Below, piece after piece: positions 44,696-54,057 of a stretch of DNA of 64,000 nucleotides. Where the stretch lies: positions 2,294,001 to 2,358,000 of the forward strand of contig NZ_JAHLZY020000001.1 in assembly GCF_018967865.2 (NCBI RefSeq), written 5' to 3'. Source of the stretch: Hymenobacter siberiensis (GTDB lineage: Bacteria > Bacteroidota > Bacteroidia > Cytophagales > Hymenobacteraceae). A program made the position numbers and the translations under genes. Positions within the stretch are counted from its first letter, which is position 1. Every line of letters starts with the position of its first letter. A model generated the notes under the pieces. The model worked only from the letters and a program-made list of their open reading frames with translations, was not told the DNA's origin and made no database searches.

Positions 44696-44725
44696 TTGCT
44701 TGCATTTGAAATCCCTGTATATTAG
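44696..44725 (+). promoter_or_regulatory. Promoter of the histone H1-like gene
   Basis: TTG (44696-44698), 19 bases and TATATTAG (44718-44725; one mismatch to TAnnTTTG). The leader would be about 45 bases. Confidence 0.65.
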
Positions 44726-44777
44726 GGCCGGCTTAACACCACCACAAACTTATTTTTCACCCCAACCCCAACTTCCA

Positions 44778-45047
44778 ATGAACAATTTTGGCAAACTGAA
44801 GGACCTCGTGATGTCGCTCGAAGACGATTTCTCGAAATTCTACGACAAGCAGAACGCCGCTGCCGGTACCCGCGTACGCAAAGGCATGCAGGAGCTGAAA
44901 ACGATGGCTCAGGCATTCCGCACCGAAGTGCAGAACACCAAAAACACCGGTGCGGCTGCGGCTGCTCCCGCTGCCAAGGCTCCGGCTGCCAAGAAGGCCG
45001 CCCCCGCCAAGGCTGCTCCGGCTAAGAAAGCCCCCGCTAAGAAGTAA
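44778..45047 (+). CDS. Histone H1-like DNA-binding protein
   Basis: An 89-residue protein: a helical N-terminal half (MNNFGKLKDLVMSLEDDFSK, then KGMQELKTMAQAFRTEVQNT) and a Lys/Ala/Pro-rich tail from about residue 55 with repeated KKAAPAKAAPAKKAP. This matches bacterial H1-like (Hc1-type) proteins common in Bacteroidota, which bind DNA through the tail. It has its own strong promoter region and is insulated by terminators on both sides, so it is probably abundant. Confidence 0.88.
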   Translation: MNNFGKLKDLVMSLEDDFSKFYDKQNAAAGTRVRKGMQELKTMAQAFRTEVQNTKNTGAAAAAPAAKAPAAKKAAPAKAAPAKKAPAKK

Positions 45048-45100
45048 TTCTGAACCACGGGTTCGTGCGGATTCTTCGGATTTCGCGGATTCTGTGGACG

Positions 45101-45136
45101 AAAAAAAGGCCCCTCCGCTTGGTGGGGCCTTTTTTG
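45101..45136. terminator. Terminator between the H1-like gene and tyrS
   Basis: AAAAAAGGCCCC pairs with GGGGCCTTTTTT around TCCGCTTGGT. A and T tracts on the two sides let it serve both converging genes. Confidence 0.9.
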
Positions 45137-45267
45137 TTGGTAGCTGGGCATCCGGCATGCCGGGCGTAGCCGAAGATTCTTGCTTGCAACAGTAATCCTA
45201 TCCTTCAACGGCAAAGAAGCGCGAAAGCATGCGTGATATCTCGGCTGCGCCCGGCAGGACGTTGTTT

Positions 45268-46578
45268 TTACACCAACTCGACCAGGAAGTAGTTCTTTTT
45301 GCCCTTCTGCACCACCAGGTATTTGCCGGCCAGATGCTGCAGCGCGGCCACTGACGCATCGGGGGAGGCTACTTTCTCGCGGTTGATGCTCACGCCGCCG
45401 GCCTGAATCATCTTGCGGGCTTCGCCTTTGGAAGGGAAGATTTTGTGCAGGGTGAAATCGCTGAGGAAGGTAGTGGTGTTGAGCTCGGTCATCTCAGCGC
45501 GGAGCACGCGCAGGTGCGGCACGCCGGCGAATACATCGAGCAAGGTCGCTTCATCGAGCGAGGCGAGGTCGCCGCCGCCAAACAGGACCTGCGAGGCGGA
45601 AATGGCAGCTTCGGTGGCTTCGGCGGAATGCACGCGGGTGGTTACGTCGGCCGCCAGGGCCTTTTGCAGGGTGCGCAGGTGCGGGGCGGCCGCATGCTCG
45701 GCTTCGATGGCCAGAATCTCGGGCTCGCTGAGCAGCGTGAACACGCGGATGAGGCGCGGGGCGTCCACATCGGCCGAGTTGAGGAAGAATTGGTAGAACT
45801 GGTAGGGCGAGGTGAGGGCGGGGTCGAGCCAGACGGTGCCGGTTTCGGACTTGCCGTACTTGGTGCCATCGGCTTTGGTGATGAGCTGGCCGGTGAGGGC
45901 GTAGGCTTTCGCTTCGCGTTCTTCGGCGTTGGAAAGGCGGCGGATGAGCTCGGTGCCGGTCGTGATGTTGCCCCACTGGTCGCTGGCGCCCATTTGCAGG
46001 GTGCAGTTCAGCATTTTGTTGAGGTGCACGAAATCGTAGCCCTGCAGCAGCTGGTAGCTGAATTCGGTGTAGCTGATGCCGTCGGAGCCGCTGTCCTCGT
46101 TGCCACTGATGCGGCGCTTTACCGAGTCCTTGGCCATCATGTAGTTCACTGTGAGGTGCTTACCCACTTCGCGCAGGAAGCCCAGGAAGCCGATTTCTTT
46201 GAACCAGTCGTAATTATTCACCACCAGCGCGCCTGTGGGACCTTTAGAGAAGTCCAGGAATTTTTCCAACTGGGCCTGAATACCGGCCTGGTTGTGGCGC
46301 AGGGTGGCTTCGTCGAGCAGGTTGCGCTCGGCTGATTTGCCGCTGGGGTCGCCAATCATGCCGGTGGCGCCGCCTACCAGGGCTACGGGGCGGTGCCCGG
46401 CGCGCTGCAAATGCACCAGCAGCATAATGGTGGCCAGGTTGCCGATGTGCAGCGAGGCCGCCGTGGGGTCGAAGCCAATGTAGCCGGTGATGGGGGCGTT
46501 GGTGGCGAGGTGTTCGGCGGTGCCGGGCATGGCGTCGTGAAACATGCCGCGCCAGGTCAGTTCTTCAATGAGATTCAA
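45268..46578 (-). CDS. tyrS: Tyrosyl-tRNA synthetase
   Basis: A 436-residue class I synthetase: [18 protein letters not shown] carries the HIGH-type motif, [13 protein letters not shown] the KMSKS-type motif, and an S4 RNA-binding domain ends the protein ([20 protein letters not shown]). The family N-terminus ([18 protein letters not shown]) requires a TTG start at 46578, as no ATG lies upstream in frame. The TTG sits directly against octamer repeats of type TTTACTCA. The gene is divergent from holA. Confidence 0.94.
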   Translation of the reverse strand: MNLIEELTWRGMFHDAMPGTAEHLATNAPITGYIGFDPTAASLHIGNLATIMLLVHLQRAGHRPVALVGGATGMIGDPSGKSAERNLLDEATLRHNQAGIQAQLEKFLDFSKGPTGALVVNNYDWFKEIGFLGFLREVGKHLTVNYMMAKDSVKRRISGNEDSGSDGISYTEFSYQLLQGYDFVHLNKMLNCTLQMGASDQWGNITTGTELIRRLSNAEEREAKAYALTGQLITKADGTKYGKSETGTVWLDPALTSPYQFYQFFLNSADVDAPRLIRVFTLLSEPEILAIEAEHAAAPHLRTLQKALAADVTTRVHSAEATEAAISASQVLFGGGDLASLDEATLLDVFAGVPHLRVLRAEMTELNTTTFLSDFTLHKIFPSKGEARKMIQAGGVSINREKVASPDASVAALQHLAGKYLVVQKGKKNYFLVELV

Positions 46579-46763
46579 TGAGTAAATGAGTAAATGAGTA
46601 AATGAGTAAAGTGGCGTATTCGGCAGGCGAGAGCCATAACCCGAAATAGCGCCGTAGCGCCCTTGCCCGCAAAGGTACTAGGCAGCTTTACCTTTGTCAG
46701 GAGCGAAGCTGGTGCCTACGGCATACGCCACTTTGCTCATTTACTCACTTACTCATTTACCAC
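46579..46763. promoter_or_regulatory. Mirror-image divergent leader of tyrS and holA
   Basis: Facing -7 boxes are CAAAGGTA (46670-46677, reading left as TACCTTTG) and TACCTTTG (46689-46696, reading right), with 11 bases between. The arms around 46587-46611 and 46723-46745 are inverted copies (AAATGAGTAAAGTGGCGTAT against ATACGCCACTTTGCTCATTT). Each end has TTTACTCA octamers reaching almost to a TTG start codon. Confidence 0.8.
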
Positions 46764-47822
46764 TTGATACAGGAAGCCGACGCGATACTTAAGCAGCTCC
46801 AGCAGCGGCAGTTTCAACCCGTGTATTTTTTGCAGGGCGAGGAGCCGTACTATATTGACGTAGTAGCCGATTTGCTTGAGAAAACCGTGCTGGCCGAGCA
46901 CGAGCGCAGCTTCAACCAAGTGGTGGTGTACGGCAAAGACGTGGACGTGACGGCCATTCTGGGCCAGGCCAAGCGCTTCCCCATGATGGCCGAGCGCTCG
47001 GTCGTCATCGTGAAAGAAGCCCAGACCGTGGCCGACCTGGAGCAGGAGCGGAGCTGGCCTTTTCTGGAGGCCTACCTGAAAAATCCGCTACCGAGTACCG
47101 TGCTGGTGTTCTGCTACAAGCACAAAACGCTGGACAGCCGCAAGAAGCTGGGCAAGCTGCTCACGGGCAAAGACTCGTCGGCCGTGCTCATGACCAGCAA
47201 GAAGCTCTACGACAACCAAGTGCCGCAGTGGCTCACGGCCAACGTGCGCAGCCGGGGCCAGCAGATTACCGGTCAGGCCACGGCCATGTTGGCCGAGTAC
47301 ATCGGGGCCGACCTGGGCCGGCTGGCCAATGAAGTGGACAAGCTGGTGCTAAACCTCAAGCCCGGCCAGCCGATTGATGAGGAGCTGGTGCAGCGCATGG
47401 TGGGCATCAGCAAGGACTACAATATTTTTGAGCTGCAAAAGGCACTGGTGCAGCGCGATGTGCTCAAAGCCAACCGTATTCTGGCCTACTTCGCGGCCAA
47501 CCCCAAGGCCAACCCGCTCATCCCGAACCTCACGCTGCTGTTCAACTTCTTCACCAAGCTGCTGGTGCTGCACCAGGCCGGCCCGAACCCGCCCGATGGC
47601 GTATTCAAGAGCCTGGGCATCCTCAACAGCTTCGCCCAAAAGGAATACCAGCAGGCCCTGCGCGTGTTCCCGCCCGAGCGGGTGGTGGGCCTCATCCACA
47701 ACATCCGGCGGGCCGATGCGCAGAGCAAGGGCATCGAAAGCGGCTCGATGGACGATGCCGAGATTCTCCGGGAGCTGGTGTGGCTGATTCTGCACAACGT
47801 ACCGGCCGGCGTGCTGGGGTAA
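46764..47822 (+). CDS. holA: DNA polymerase III subunit delta
   Basis: A 352-residue AAA+-fold clamp-loader subunit: PVYFLQGEEPYYIDVVADLLEK at the start in place of a Walker A, then an SVVIVKEAQ strand and the VFCYKHKTLDSRKKLGKLL region. A helical collar domain (DYNIFELQKALVQRDVLKANRIL, then LLFNFFTKLLVLHQ) follows. It opens the sliding clamp. TTG 46764 is the start that fits the family N-terminus. Confidence 0.92.
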   Translation: MIQEADAILKQLQQRQFQPVYFLQGEEPYYIDVVADLLEKTVLAEHERSFNQVVVYGKDVDVTAILGQAKRFPMMAERSVVIVKEAQTVADLEQERSWPFLEAYLKNPLPSTVLVFCYKHKTLDSRKKLGKLLTGKDSSAVLMTSKKLYDNQVPQWLTANVRSRGQQITGQATAMLAEYIGADLGRLANEVDKLVLNLKPGQPIDEELVQRMVGISKDYNIFELQKALVQRDVLKANRILAYFAANPKANPLIPNLTLLFNFFTKLLVLHQAGPNPPDGVFKSLGILNSFAQKEYQQALRVFPPERVVGLIHNIRRADAQSKGIESGSMDDAEILRELVWLILHNVPAGVLG

Positions 47823-47879
47823 CAACAGCCCAATCATGGCCGTAACGGGAGTGTATCTCACCTTAAACTGATTTCACTC

Positions 47880-48089
47880 ATGAGCGATAACCAACCTAGC
47901 GGCTCCCTCGGGGGCCTGATTTCCGGCCTGTTCGGCAGCCGAACCAACGAAGAAGGCACCCGTACCGGCGGCTCCAATTCCGGCAAACTGGTAAAAGGTG
48001 CCCTGCTGGCCGCTGGTGCGGCTTACCTCTACAAGCGCTATAAAAGCGGCAATATGAACGTGCCGGGCATTACGCCCAAATTCAAATAG
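47880..48089 (+). CDS. Small Gly/Ser-rich protein of unknown function
   Basis: A 69-residue protein with GGLISGLFGSR near the start, a charged Gly-rich middle and one hydrophobic helix (KLVKGALLAAGAAYLYKRY) followed by a basic tail. Probably membrane-associated. It lies 57 bases after holA and is followed by a terminator, so it may be in the same transcript. Confidence 0.7.
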   Translation: MSDNQPSGSLGGLISGLFGSRTNEEGTRTGGSNSGKLVKGALLAAGAAYLYKRYKSGNMNVPGITPKFK

Positions 48090-48123
48090 TCGGTCGGCTG
48101 CGGTACGCTCAACACTTGAAATC

Positions 48124-48157
48124 GTCCCGTCGGCAATTGTCGGCGGGGCTTTTTTTA
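48124..48157 (+). terminator. Terminator after the 69-residue gene
   Basis: GTCCCGTCGGCA pairs with TGTCGGCGGGGC using several G-U pairs, followed by eight T. Confidence 0.8.
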
Positions 48158-48192
48158 TGGCTTGCTGGAATTGATAGTGATAAATGAGGTTG

Positions 48193-48696
48193 TTAGAAGG
48201 CTTTACAGCTGCCGCAGTTTATTAGCTGTCGGTCTATGGGCGTGGGCCCAAACATAGCTAGGCCGCCGCCTTCGAAGCCAATTACAAGCCAGCCGCCGTT
48301 GGCAAGTGTATGGGTTGCCAATTGCCAAGGTTCTCCGGAATCTACGCAACGGCCTTGTACGGTAAATCGATAGCCATTTTGAAAAGTGAGTGCCAGTGAC
48401 CCATCCGTAAGATATTCTAATGCAGTTATCGGCTGAAGATTGATTTTGTAGAAAAACAGCAACGCCGTCTCTTCAGCACTTCTTGCATCGTGAGTCAAGT
48501 CGGGCTCAAAAAGCAGTTTACTATCAATGGAGAGCATGATATCATCATGACCATTGCGGAATTCAATGCACAAAACCTGATGATAAATGCCAAAGCTTTC
48601 CACGCACGCACCAAGCAGTTGTTGCTGTAAAAAGACAACGGTAAGTGCCTGATTGTAGCCAGGCGACTCTGAGGTGTTGGATGTAGGGGAGACCAT
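48193..48696 (-). CDS. Hypothetical protein, beta-rich, AT-rich codon use
   Basis: A 167-residue protein not recognised. Short beta strands dominate (LTVVFLQQQLLGACVESFGIYH, IMLSIDSKLLFEP, SLALTFQNGYRFTVQG, GGWLVIGFEGG), with a Cys pair near the end (NCGSCKAF). Composition is more AT-rich than the neighbours. ATG 48696 is preferred over TTG 48732. It is the only gene on this strand between 46.6 and 59.7 kb, consistent with an inserted orphan. Confidence 0.6.
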   Translation of the reverse strand: MVSPTSNTSESPGYNQALTVVFLQQQLLGACVESFGIYHQVLCIEFRNGHDDIMLSIDSKLLFEPDLTHDARSAEETALLFFYKINLQPITALEYLTDGSLALTFQNGYRFTVQGRCVDSGEPWQLATHTLANGGWLVIGFEGGGLAMFGPTPIDRQLINCGSCKAF

Positions 48697-48851
48697 GGGC
48701 ACAAGGTAAGTGGAGGTGCAGTAATGTTTCAAGCGCGTTCATCCGGCAATGAAATCTGCCTTTCCGCGTTAGATGGGCAACCTACGGGCATTTATCGCTA
48801 CTTTTGGCGAGTTCCCGGGCCCGGTGCGGCCCCTCCACGACAGGTATTTAC

Positions 48852-51800
48852 ATGAAGCTATTTCCCCGGCTGGCGCTGGCCGCCACCCTGAGTGCCGCGG
48901 CACCCATGGTAGCCCAGGCCCAGCAAACCCAGGTTTTCGCCTCCGATGAGCGGCACTTTCAGGAAGGGTTGGAGTTGTTTGACCGCGGCCAGTATGGCGC
49001 GGCCCAGGAGGCCTTTCGACAGTATCTGGCCATTGTGCCGGTGCACAGCAGCCAGGCCGGCCCCGCCGCCGGCGACCGCACCGCCGATGCCGAGTACTAC
49101 TACGCCGTGAGCGGCCTCTACCTCTCGCACCCCGATGCCGAGGGCCTCATTCTGGATTTCGCGGCTAGGCACCCGGCCCACCCGCAGGCCGCCGCAGCCT
49201 ACTTCGAGTTGGGCAAGTTTTACTTCGACCAGAAAAACTATGAGTCGGCCATCCGCTACTTCACCAAGGTAGCGCCCGATAACCTGAGCAACGACCAGCG
49301 CGCCGAGTCTGATTTCAAGCTCGGCTATAGCTATTTCGAGCAGAAAGACTACGAGAAGGCCCGCCTGCTGTTCGACCGCAACAAGCAGGTGCAGAGTCAG
49401 TATAAGTACGCCAGCTCCTACTATGCCGGCTACCTCGGCTACCGCGCTGGCGACTATGCCGCCGCCCGCGCCGACCTCGGTGTGGCCGAGCAGAACGACG
49501 CCTACAAGCCGGTAGTGCCGGCCATCATCACCCAGATTTACTACAAGGAGGGCAACTATGATGGCCTGATTGGCTACGCCACCAAGGCGCTGCAAAACAC
49601 GCCCCCGCCCCAGAATTCCGACGAAATACAGCTGCTGGTGGGCGATGCGCACTACCAGAAGGAACAGTACAAGGAGGCCGCCGAGTATTACGATAAGTAC
49701 GCCGCCGTGCACCAGAACCGGATTGAGTCGGCGCTGCAATACAAGATTGGCTACGCCAATTACAAGATGGGCGACTTCAAGGGTGCCATTGCCAACCTGA
49801 AGAACGTGGCCGTGCGCCGCGATTCGCTGGGCCAGAATGCGGCCTACCACCTCGGCCTGAGCTACGTGCAGGCCAACCAGAAGCCCCAGGCCGTAACGGC
49901 TTTTGAGGCCGCCCGCCAGGGCACGTTCGATAAGAATATTGCCGAAAACGCCACCCTCAAGCTGGGCCAGGTGCAATACGAACAGGGCAACCTGCCCGAG
50001 GTTATCAATGTACTGAAGGATTTCCGCAAGAAATTCCCGCGCTCGAAAAACCAGCCCATCGTCGATGACCTGCTGAGCAATAGCTTCCTGTCGTCGACCG
50101 ACTACCCGCAGGCCCTGACCTATCTCGAAAGCATCGACGACCGCAGCGAGAAGCTGGATGCTACCTACCAGCGCGTGGCCTATTCCCAGGCCGCCTTGCT
50201 GTATAACAACGGCAACTACGCCCAAGCGCTGCCACTGCTGGACAAGTCCCTGAAATTCCCGTCCGACGATGGCCTGCGGGCGGCGGCGCAGGTGCTGCGG
50301 GGCGAGATTTTCAGCGTAGGCCAGCAGTATCCCGATGCCATTACTGCCTATGCCGCCGCGGCGCGTTCGGTCCGACGGGGCGGGGTGAGCCCTGAAGAGG
50401 CTGATTTTGAGCAGAAAGCCCGCTACGGGCTGGGGTATGCCTACTACAATACCAAGCAGTACGACAAGGCCCGCCCGCAGTTCGCCGCCTTCCTGAACGA
50501 TACCGACGCCAAGCCCGCCGACCCCAACTACTACGACGTCACCCTGCGGCTGGGCGATACGTACTACGTGTCGAAAAACTACCAGCAGGCCCTAGACCTC
50601 TACGACAAGGTTATCAAAGCCAACGCGGCCGATAAGGACTACGCCTACTACCAGAAGGGCCGCACACTGGGCCTGATGGGCCGCCGCGAGGAGGCCACCA
50701 GTACGCTGGCCGCGCTGCTCAAAACTAACCCCGACTCGCGCTATGCCGAGGAAGCCGTATTCCAGCAGGCGCAGCTGGCGTTTGAGGCCGGCGAGTACCA
50801 GCCGGCCGTTGCCGGCTTCTCGCGCCTGATTGAGGGCCGTCCCAACAGTCCCCTGATGCCGCAGGCCCTGCAAAAGCGCGGCGTGGCCTACGCCAACCTC
50901 CAGCAGCAGGACAAAGCCGTAGTCGATTTCCAGCAGGTGCTGACCGGCTACCCGCGCAGCGAGGCCGCCGCCCAGGCACTCTACAACTTGCAGGAAAGCC
51001 TCACGGCGTTGGGCCGCACCGAAGAGTTTGACTCGGCGCTGGCTGCTTTTAAAGTCCAGAACCCCGACAGCAAGGCCACCGAGAGCGTAGAGTTTGAAGC
51101 GGCGAAGTCATTATATCTAGCTGAGAAATACAAGCCTGCTATCCTGCGCATTGAGTCCTACTTGAAGCAGTACCCCGAATCTTCTCTCGGAGCCGATGCC
51201 CGGTTCTTCCTGGCGGATTCATACCTGAAAACTGGCGACAAGCAGCAAGGCCTTACCCGCCTGCGCGCCGTGGTAGCCGAGGGCAAAAGCGAGTTTCTGA
51301 ACCGGGCCTTGGGCCGGCTCGCCGACCTCGAATTCGAAAACAAGAGCTACCTCGAAGCGGCTAAGCTCTACGAGCGCCTGCGGGGGGGCAGCACCAACCG
51401 CCGCGAAGTGGCCAATGCCACTCTCGGTCAGATGCGCAGCCTCTATGAGAGCGGCGACTACCCCGGCACCCGCCGCGTGGCCGAGGAGCTGCGTACCCAG
51501 GCCGGAGCCACCGCCAACGCGACCAATGCCGCGTTGCTCTACTTAGGCAAGGCCAGCCTGCGTGCCGAAAGCTATGACCAGGCCGCTACCGAGCTGGCAA
51601 CAGCTGTCACCGCCGCCCCGAACGACATCAACGGCGCCGAAGCCCAGTATTACCTGGCCGAAACGCTGTTCAAGCAGAAAAAGAACGAGGAAGCCAAAGC
51701 TGCGGCGCTGAAAGTCAACGCCGACTTCAGCAGCTACTCGCTGTGGCTAGGCCGGGCTTTCCTACTGATTGCCGACATCTACGCCTCGGAAGGCGACAAC

Positions 51801-52094
51801 TTCCAGGCGCGCGGCACCCTGAATTCGCTCATCGACAACAACTTCCCGGTGCCGGAAGTGTTGGAGACTGCCCGGCAGCGTCTCAAAACGCTGGGTGCTG
51901 ACCAGGTCGAGGAAACCACTCCGCCCACCAAAGCCCCGGTGAAAGCGCCCACCAAAGCGCCGGCCAAAACCCCGGCCGCTCCGGCCGGCACGCCCGCCAG
52001 GCCCACCACCGCGCCCCCCAAAGGCAAAGCCCCGGCCTCGCGCACCAACCTGCGCGGTGCCACCACTGCCCCGGCTGATACTACCCAGCGTTAG
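48852..52094 (+). CDS. Large periplasmic TPR-repeat protein
   Basis: This 1080-residue protein has a signal peptide (MKLFPRLALAATLSAAAPMVAQAQ), then over twenty TPR-like units along almost the whole length (for example FDRGQYGAAQEAFRQYLAIVP, FDQKNYESAIRYFTKVAP and YKEAAEYYDKYAAVHQN). The tail is Pro/Ala/Thr/Lys-rich (about 1025-1080). Related long TPR proteins precede outer-membrane and TonB-type genes in Bacteroidota. An outer-membrane barrel follows after 36 bp, so I infer a periplasmic scaffold for the downstream complex. Confidence 0.85.
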   Translation: MKLFPRLALAATLSAAAPMVAQAQQTQVFASDERHFQEGLELFDRGQYGAAQEAFRQYLAIVPVHSSQAGPAAGDRTADAEYYYAVSGLYLSHPDAEGLILDFAARHPAHPQAAAAYFELGKFYFDQKNYESAIRYFTKVAPDNLSNDQRAESDFKLGYSYFEQKDYEKARLLFDRNKQVQSQYKYASSYYAGYLGYRAGDYAAARADLGVAEQNDAYKPVVPAIITQIYYKEGNYDGLIGYATKALQNTPPPQNSDEIQLLVGDAHYQKEQYKEAAEYYDKYAAVHQNRIESALQYKIGYANYKMGDFKGAIANLKNVAVRRDSLGQNAAYHLGLSYVQANQKPQAVTAFEAARQGTFDKNIAENATLKLGQVQYEQGNLPEVINVLKDFRKKFPRSKNQPIVDDLLSNSFLSSTDYPQALTYLESIDDRSEKLDATYQRVAYSQAALLYNNGNYAQALPLLDKSLKFPSDDGLRAAAQVLRGEIFSVGQQYPDAITAYAAAARSVRRGGVSPEEADFEQKARYGLGYAYYNTKQYDKARPQFAAFLNDTDAKPADPNYYDVTLRLGDTYYVSKNYQQALDLYDKVIKANAADKDYAYYQKGRTLGLMGRREEATSTLAALLKTNPDSRYAEEAVFQQAQLAFEAGEYQPAVAGFSRLIEGRPNSPLMPQALQKRGVAYANLQQQDKAVVDFQQVLTGYPRSEAAAQALYNLQESLTALGRTEEFDSALAAFKVQNPDSKATESVEFEAAKSLYLAEKYKPAILRIESYLKQYPESSLGADARFFLADSYLKTGDKQQGLTRLRAVVAEGKSEFLNRALGRLADLEFENKSYLEAAKLYERLRGGSTNRREVANATLGQMRSLYESGDYPGTRRVAEELRTQAGATANATNAALLYLGKASLRAESYDQAATELATAVTAAPNDINGAEAQYYLAETLFKQKKNEEAKAAALKVNADFSSYSLWLGRAFLLIADIYASEGDNFQARGTLNSLIDNNFPVPEVLETARQRLKTLGADQVEETTPPTKAPVKAPTKAPAKTPAAPAGTPARPTTAPPKGKAPASRTNLRGATTAPADTTQR

Positions 52095-52130
52095 AAACGG
52101 CGCATTTACTTCAAAGAAAACCAATTGCTG

Positions 52131-53933
52131 ATGAAGCGTTTGACGATAAATAAAAGCCGTTCTACCAAATCCTCCGGCGGGCGGCTGGCCACCGGGTTGG
52201 CCCTGGCTGCCGTGCTGGCTGGCGGCGTAGTGCCCGCGGCCTCCGCGCAGGCCCAGCCCACTAAAGGCAAGTACAAGGGCAATATTGAGGAGGCCGAGAT
52301 TGAGATTGTGAAAGAGCGGGTGAACCAGCTGCCCGAGGCCACCCGCAACTTCGATAAAATCAAGCTCCCGACGCCGCCCAAAGTGGAGCGCAAGGTGGTC
52401 TACACCTTCTCCGATTTCCGCCTGCCCGCCGACCGCCTCACGCCTTCGGTGAAGGTGCTCACCATTCGGGCCGAGGAGCCTACGCCCCTCACCGGCAATT
52501 TCGTAAAAGCCGCCATTGGCAACTACGGTACGTTCTACGGGCGCGGCTACTTCCACAGTACCCGCAATACCGACCATGCTTATGGGTTGGATATCAAACA
52601 TGTAAGTTCCATTCAGGGGCCCGTGGATGGGAAGAACTCCCGGATGTCGGAAACCAGCGCCCACGCCATGGGCGAAATCTATCGGGGCACCGCCGCCATT
52701 GGCGCTACCTTGGACTTTGGCCGCGAGCGTTACAATTTTTACGGCTACGAGAAAGCGGCCAATGGCGGCCCGGTGGCAACGCCCGAATCCGGCGATATCA
52801 AGCAGACCTTCAACCGTTTTGCTGTAAAAGCCTACGCCCACAACCGCGACCCCGAGCAGCAGTTGACATACGATGCCGGCGTCGGCTACCGCTATTGGGC
52901 CGACAATTTTGCTGCCTCTGAAAGCGATGTGCGCCTGAATGCTAAAGTTGGCTATGCCCTGGGCGAATCCAGCCGCATCACCGTGGCCGCCGATGCGTCC
53001 TTCATCTCGGATAAGGACCAAGCGGCGACTTCCCTTAAAACGCCCAACCCACTGCAAACCAGCCGTACCCGCACCTTCGTGCAGGCCACACCGGCCTATG
53101 AGTTTCTGCGCAACAACATTGCCTTCTCGGTGGGAGCCACGCTGGGCTATTCCTCGGATACTACCACCAACGTAAGCAAGGGCGTGGTGTACCCGGCCGT
53201 GCGCCTCGGCTATACCATTGAGCCCGAAAAATTCATGGTGTACGCCGGCCTCGGCGGCGCTCTGCAACGCGTGACCCGCTACGACCTGAGTACCGAAAAC
53301 CCCTGGCTGAACCGGGGCCTGAACGTGGCCGATACCCACCGTGGCCCCACTGTTTACGCCGGCTTCACGTCCACGCCTGCCCGGGGCCTGGAGTTCAATG
53401 TGAAAGCCACCTACGCCCGCGACCGCAACCTGTACTTCTATCTCAATAATCCTGTCGACCCTACTAAGTTCGACCTCGTGTACGACCAGAACGCCACCGG
53501 CGTGCTCAATATCCACGGCGAGCTGCTGTATAATGCGGCCGAAAAATTCCGCCTCGGCACCCGGGTTGACTATAATAAGTATGCGCTCAAAAACCTGCCC
53601 CAGCCGTTTCACCGCCCCGAATTCCAGGCCTTGGTGTTTGGAACCTACAATGTTTTCGACAAGCTGATGGTGGGGGTGGAAGGCTACTTCTTCGCGGCCA
53701 GCTACGGCATCAGCTACCGGCCGGCCGTTACCGCCGGGGCCGCGCGGGTAGCCGATTTCTACCGCGCCACCGACCCGATTATCGACCTGAATCTGCGCGC
53801 CGACTACCGCATTACGCCAAAAATATCCATCTTTGTAATGGGTAATAACCTTGTCAACCGGCAGTACCAGCGTTTCTACGGATATCCCGTGAAAGGTATT
53901 AACGTATTGGGGGGAGCTACCTACACGTTTTGA
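52131..53933 (+). CDS. Outer-membrane beta-barrel protein, TonB-receptor-like without a plug
   Basis: A 600-residue protein with a signal sequence reaching AASAQAQ (about residue 42), a short charged periplasmic part (GNIEEAEIEIVKERVNQLPEATRNF), then many amphipathic strands ending in a C-terminal aromatic (GGATYTF). The barrel resembles TonB-dependent receptors but no plug domain is visible. It follows the TPR gene and precedes HU/SPOR and ExbB/D/TonB genes, so it may be the outer-membrane client of that system. Confidence 0.82.
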   Translation: MKRLTINKSRSTKSSGGRLATGLALAAVLAGGVVPAASAQAQPTKGKYKGNIEEAEIEIVKERVNQLPEATRNFDKIKLPTPPKVERKVVYTFSDFRLPADRLTPSVKVLTIRAEEPTPLTGNFVKAAIGNYGTFYGRGYFHSTRNTDHAYGLDIKHVSSIQGPVDGKNSRMSETSAHAMGEIYRGTAAIGATLDFGRERYNFYGYEKAANGGPVATPESGDIKQTFNRFAVKAYAHNRDPEQQLTYDAGVGYRYWADNFAASESDVRLNAKVGYALGESSRITVAADASFISDKDQAATSLKTPNPLQTSRTRTFVQATPAYEFLRNNIAFSVGATLGYSSDTTTNVSKGVVYPAVRLGYTIEPEKFMVYAGLGGALQRVTRYDLSTENPWLNRGLNVADTHRGPTVYAGFTSTPARGLEFNVKATYARDRNLYFYLNNPVDPTKFDLVYDQNATGVLNIHGELLYNAAEKFRLGTRVDYNKYALKNLPQPFHRPEFQALVFGTYNVFDKLMVGVEGYFFAASYGISYRPAVTAGAARVADFYRATDPIIDLNLRADYRITPKISIFVMGNNLVNRQYQRFYGYPVKGINVLGGATYTF

Positions 53934-53936
53934 TTG

Positions 53937-53978
53937 GGAACTTAGGGTCTTAGGGTCTTGGGAACTTGAATGTTAGGG
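53937..53978 (+). repeat. Short AT-rich direct repeats after the barrel gene
   Basis: GGGAACTT and CTTAGGGT units recur (GGAACTTAGGGTCTTAGGGT and again GGGAACTTG). These are degenerate short tandem repeats with no gene. Confidence 0.5.
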
Positions 53979-54057
53979 ATTGAAGCCGTCCGGTCCGGTG
54001 CTGCTGCTGCTCATTTCAGATATTCATTTTTCCGAATGCTACCAAGGCTGAGTTTCC

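Noticed and set aside
48858..50225. A 455-codon hydrophobic frame antisense to the TPR gene
   Set aside because: The apparent membrane character comes from reading Tyr/Asp/Lys-rich TPR codons backwards. There is no start context, and the sense gene is clear.
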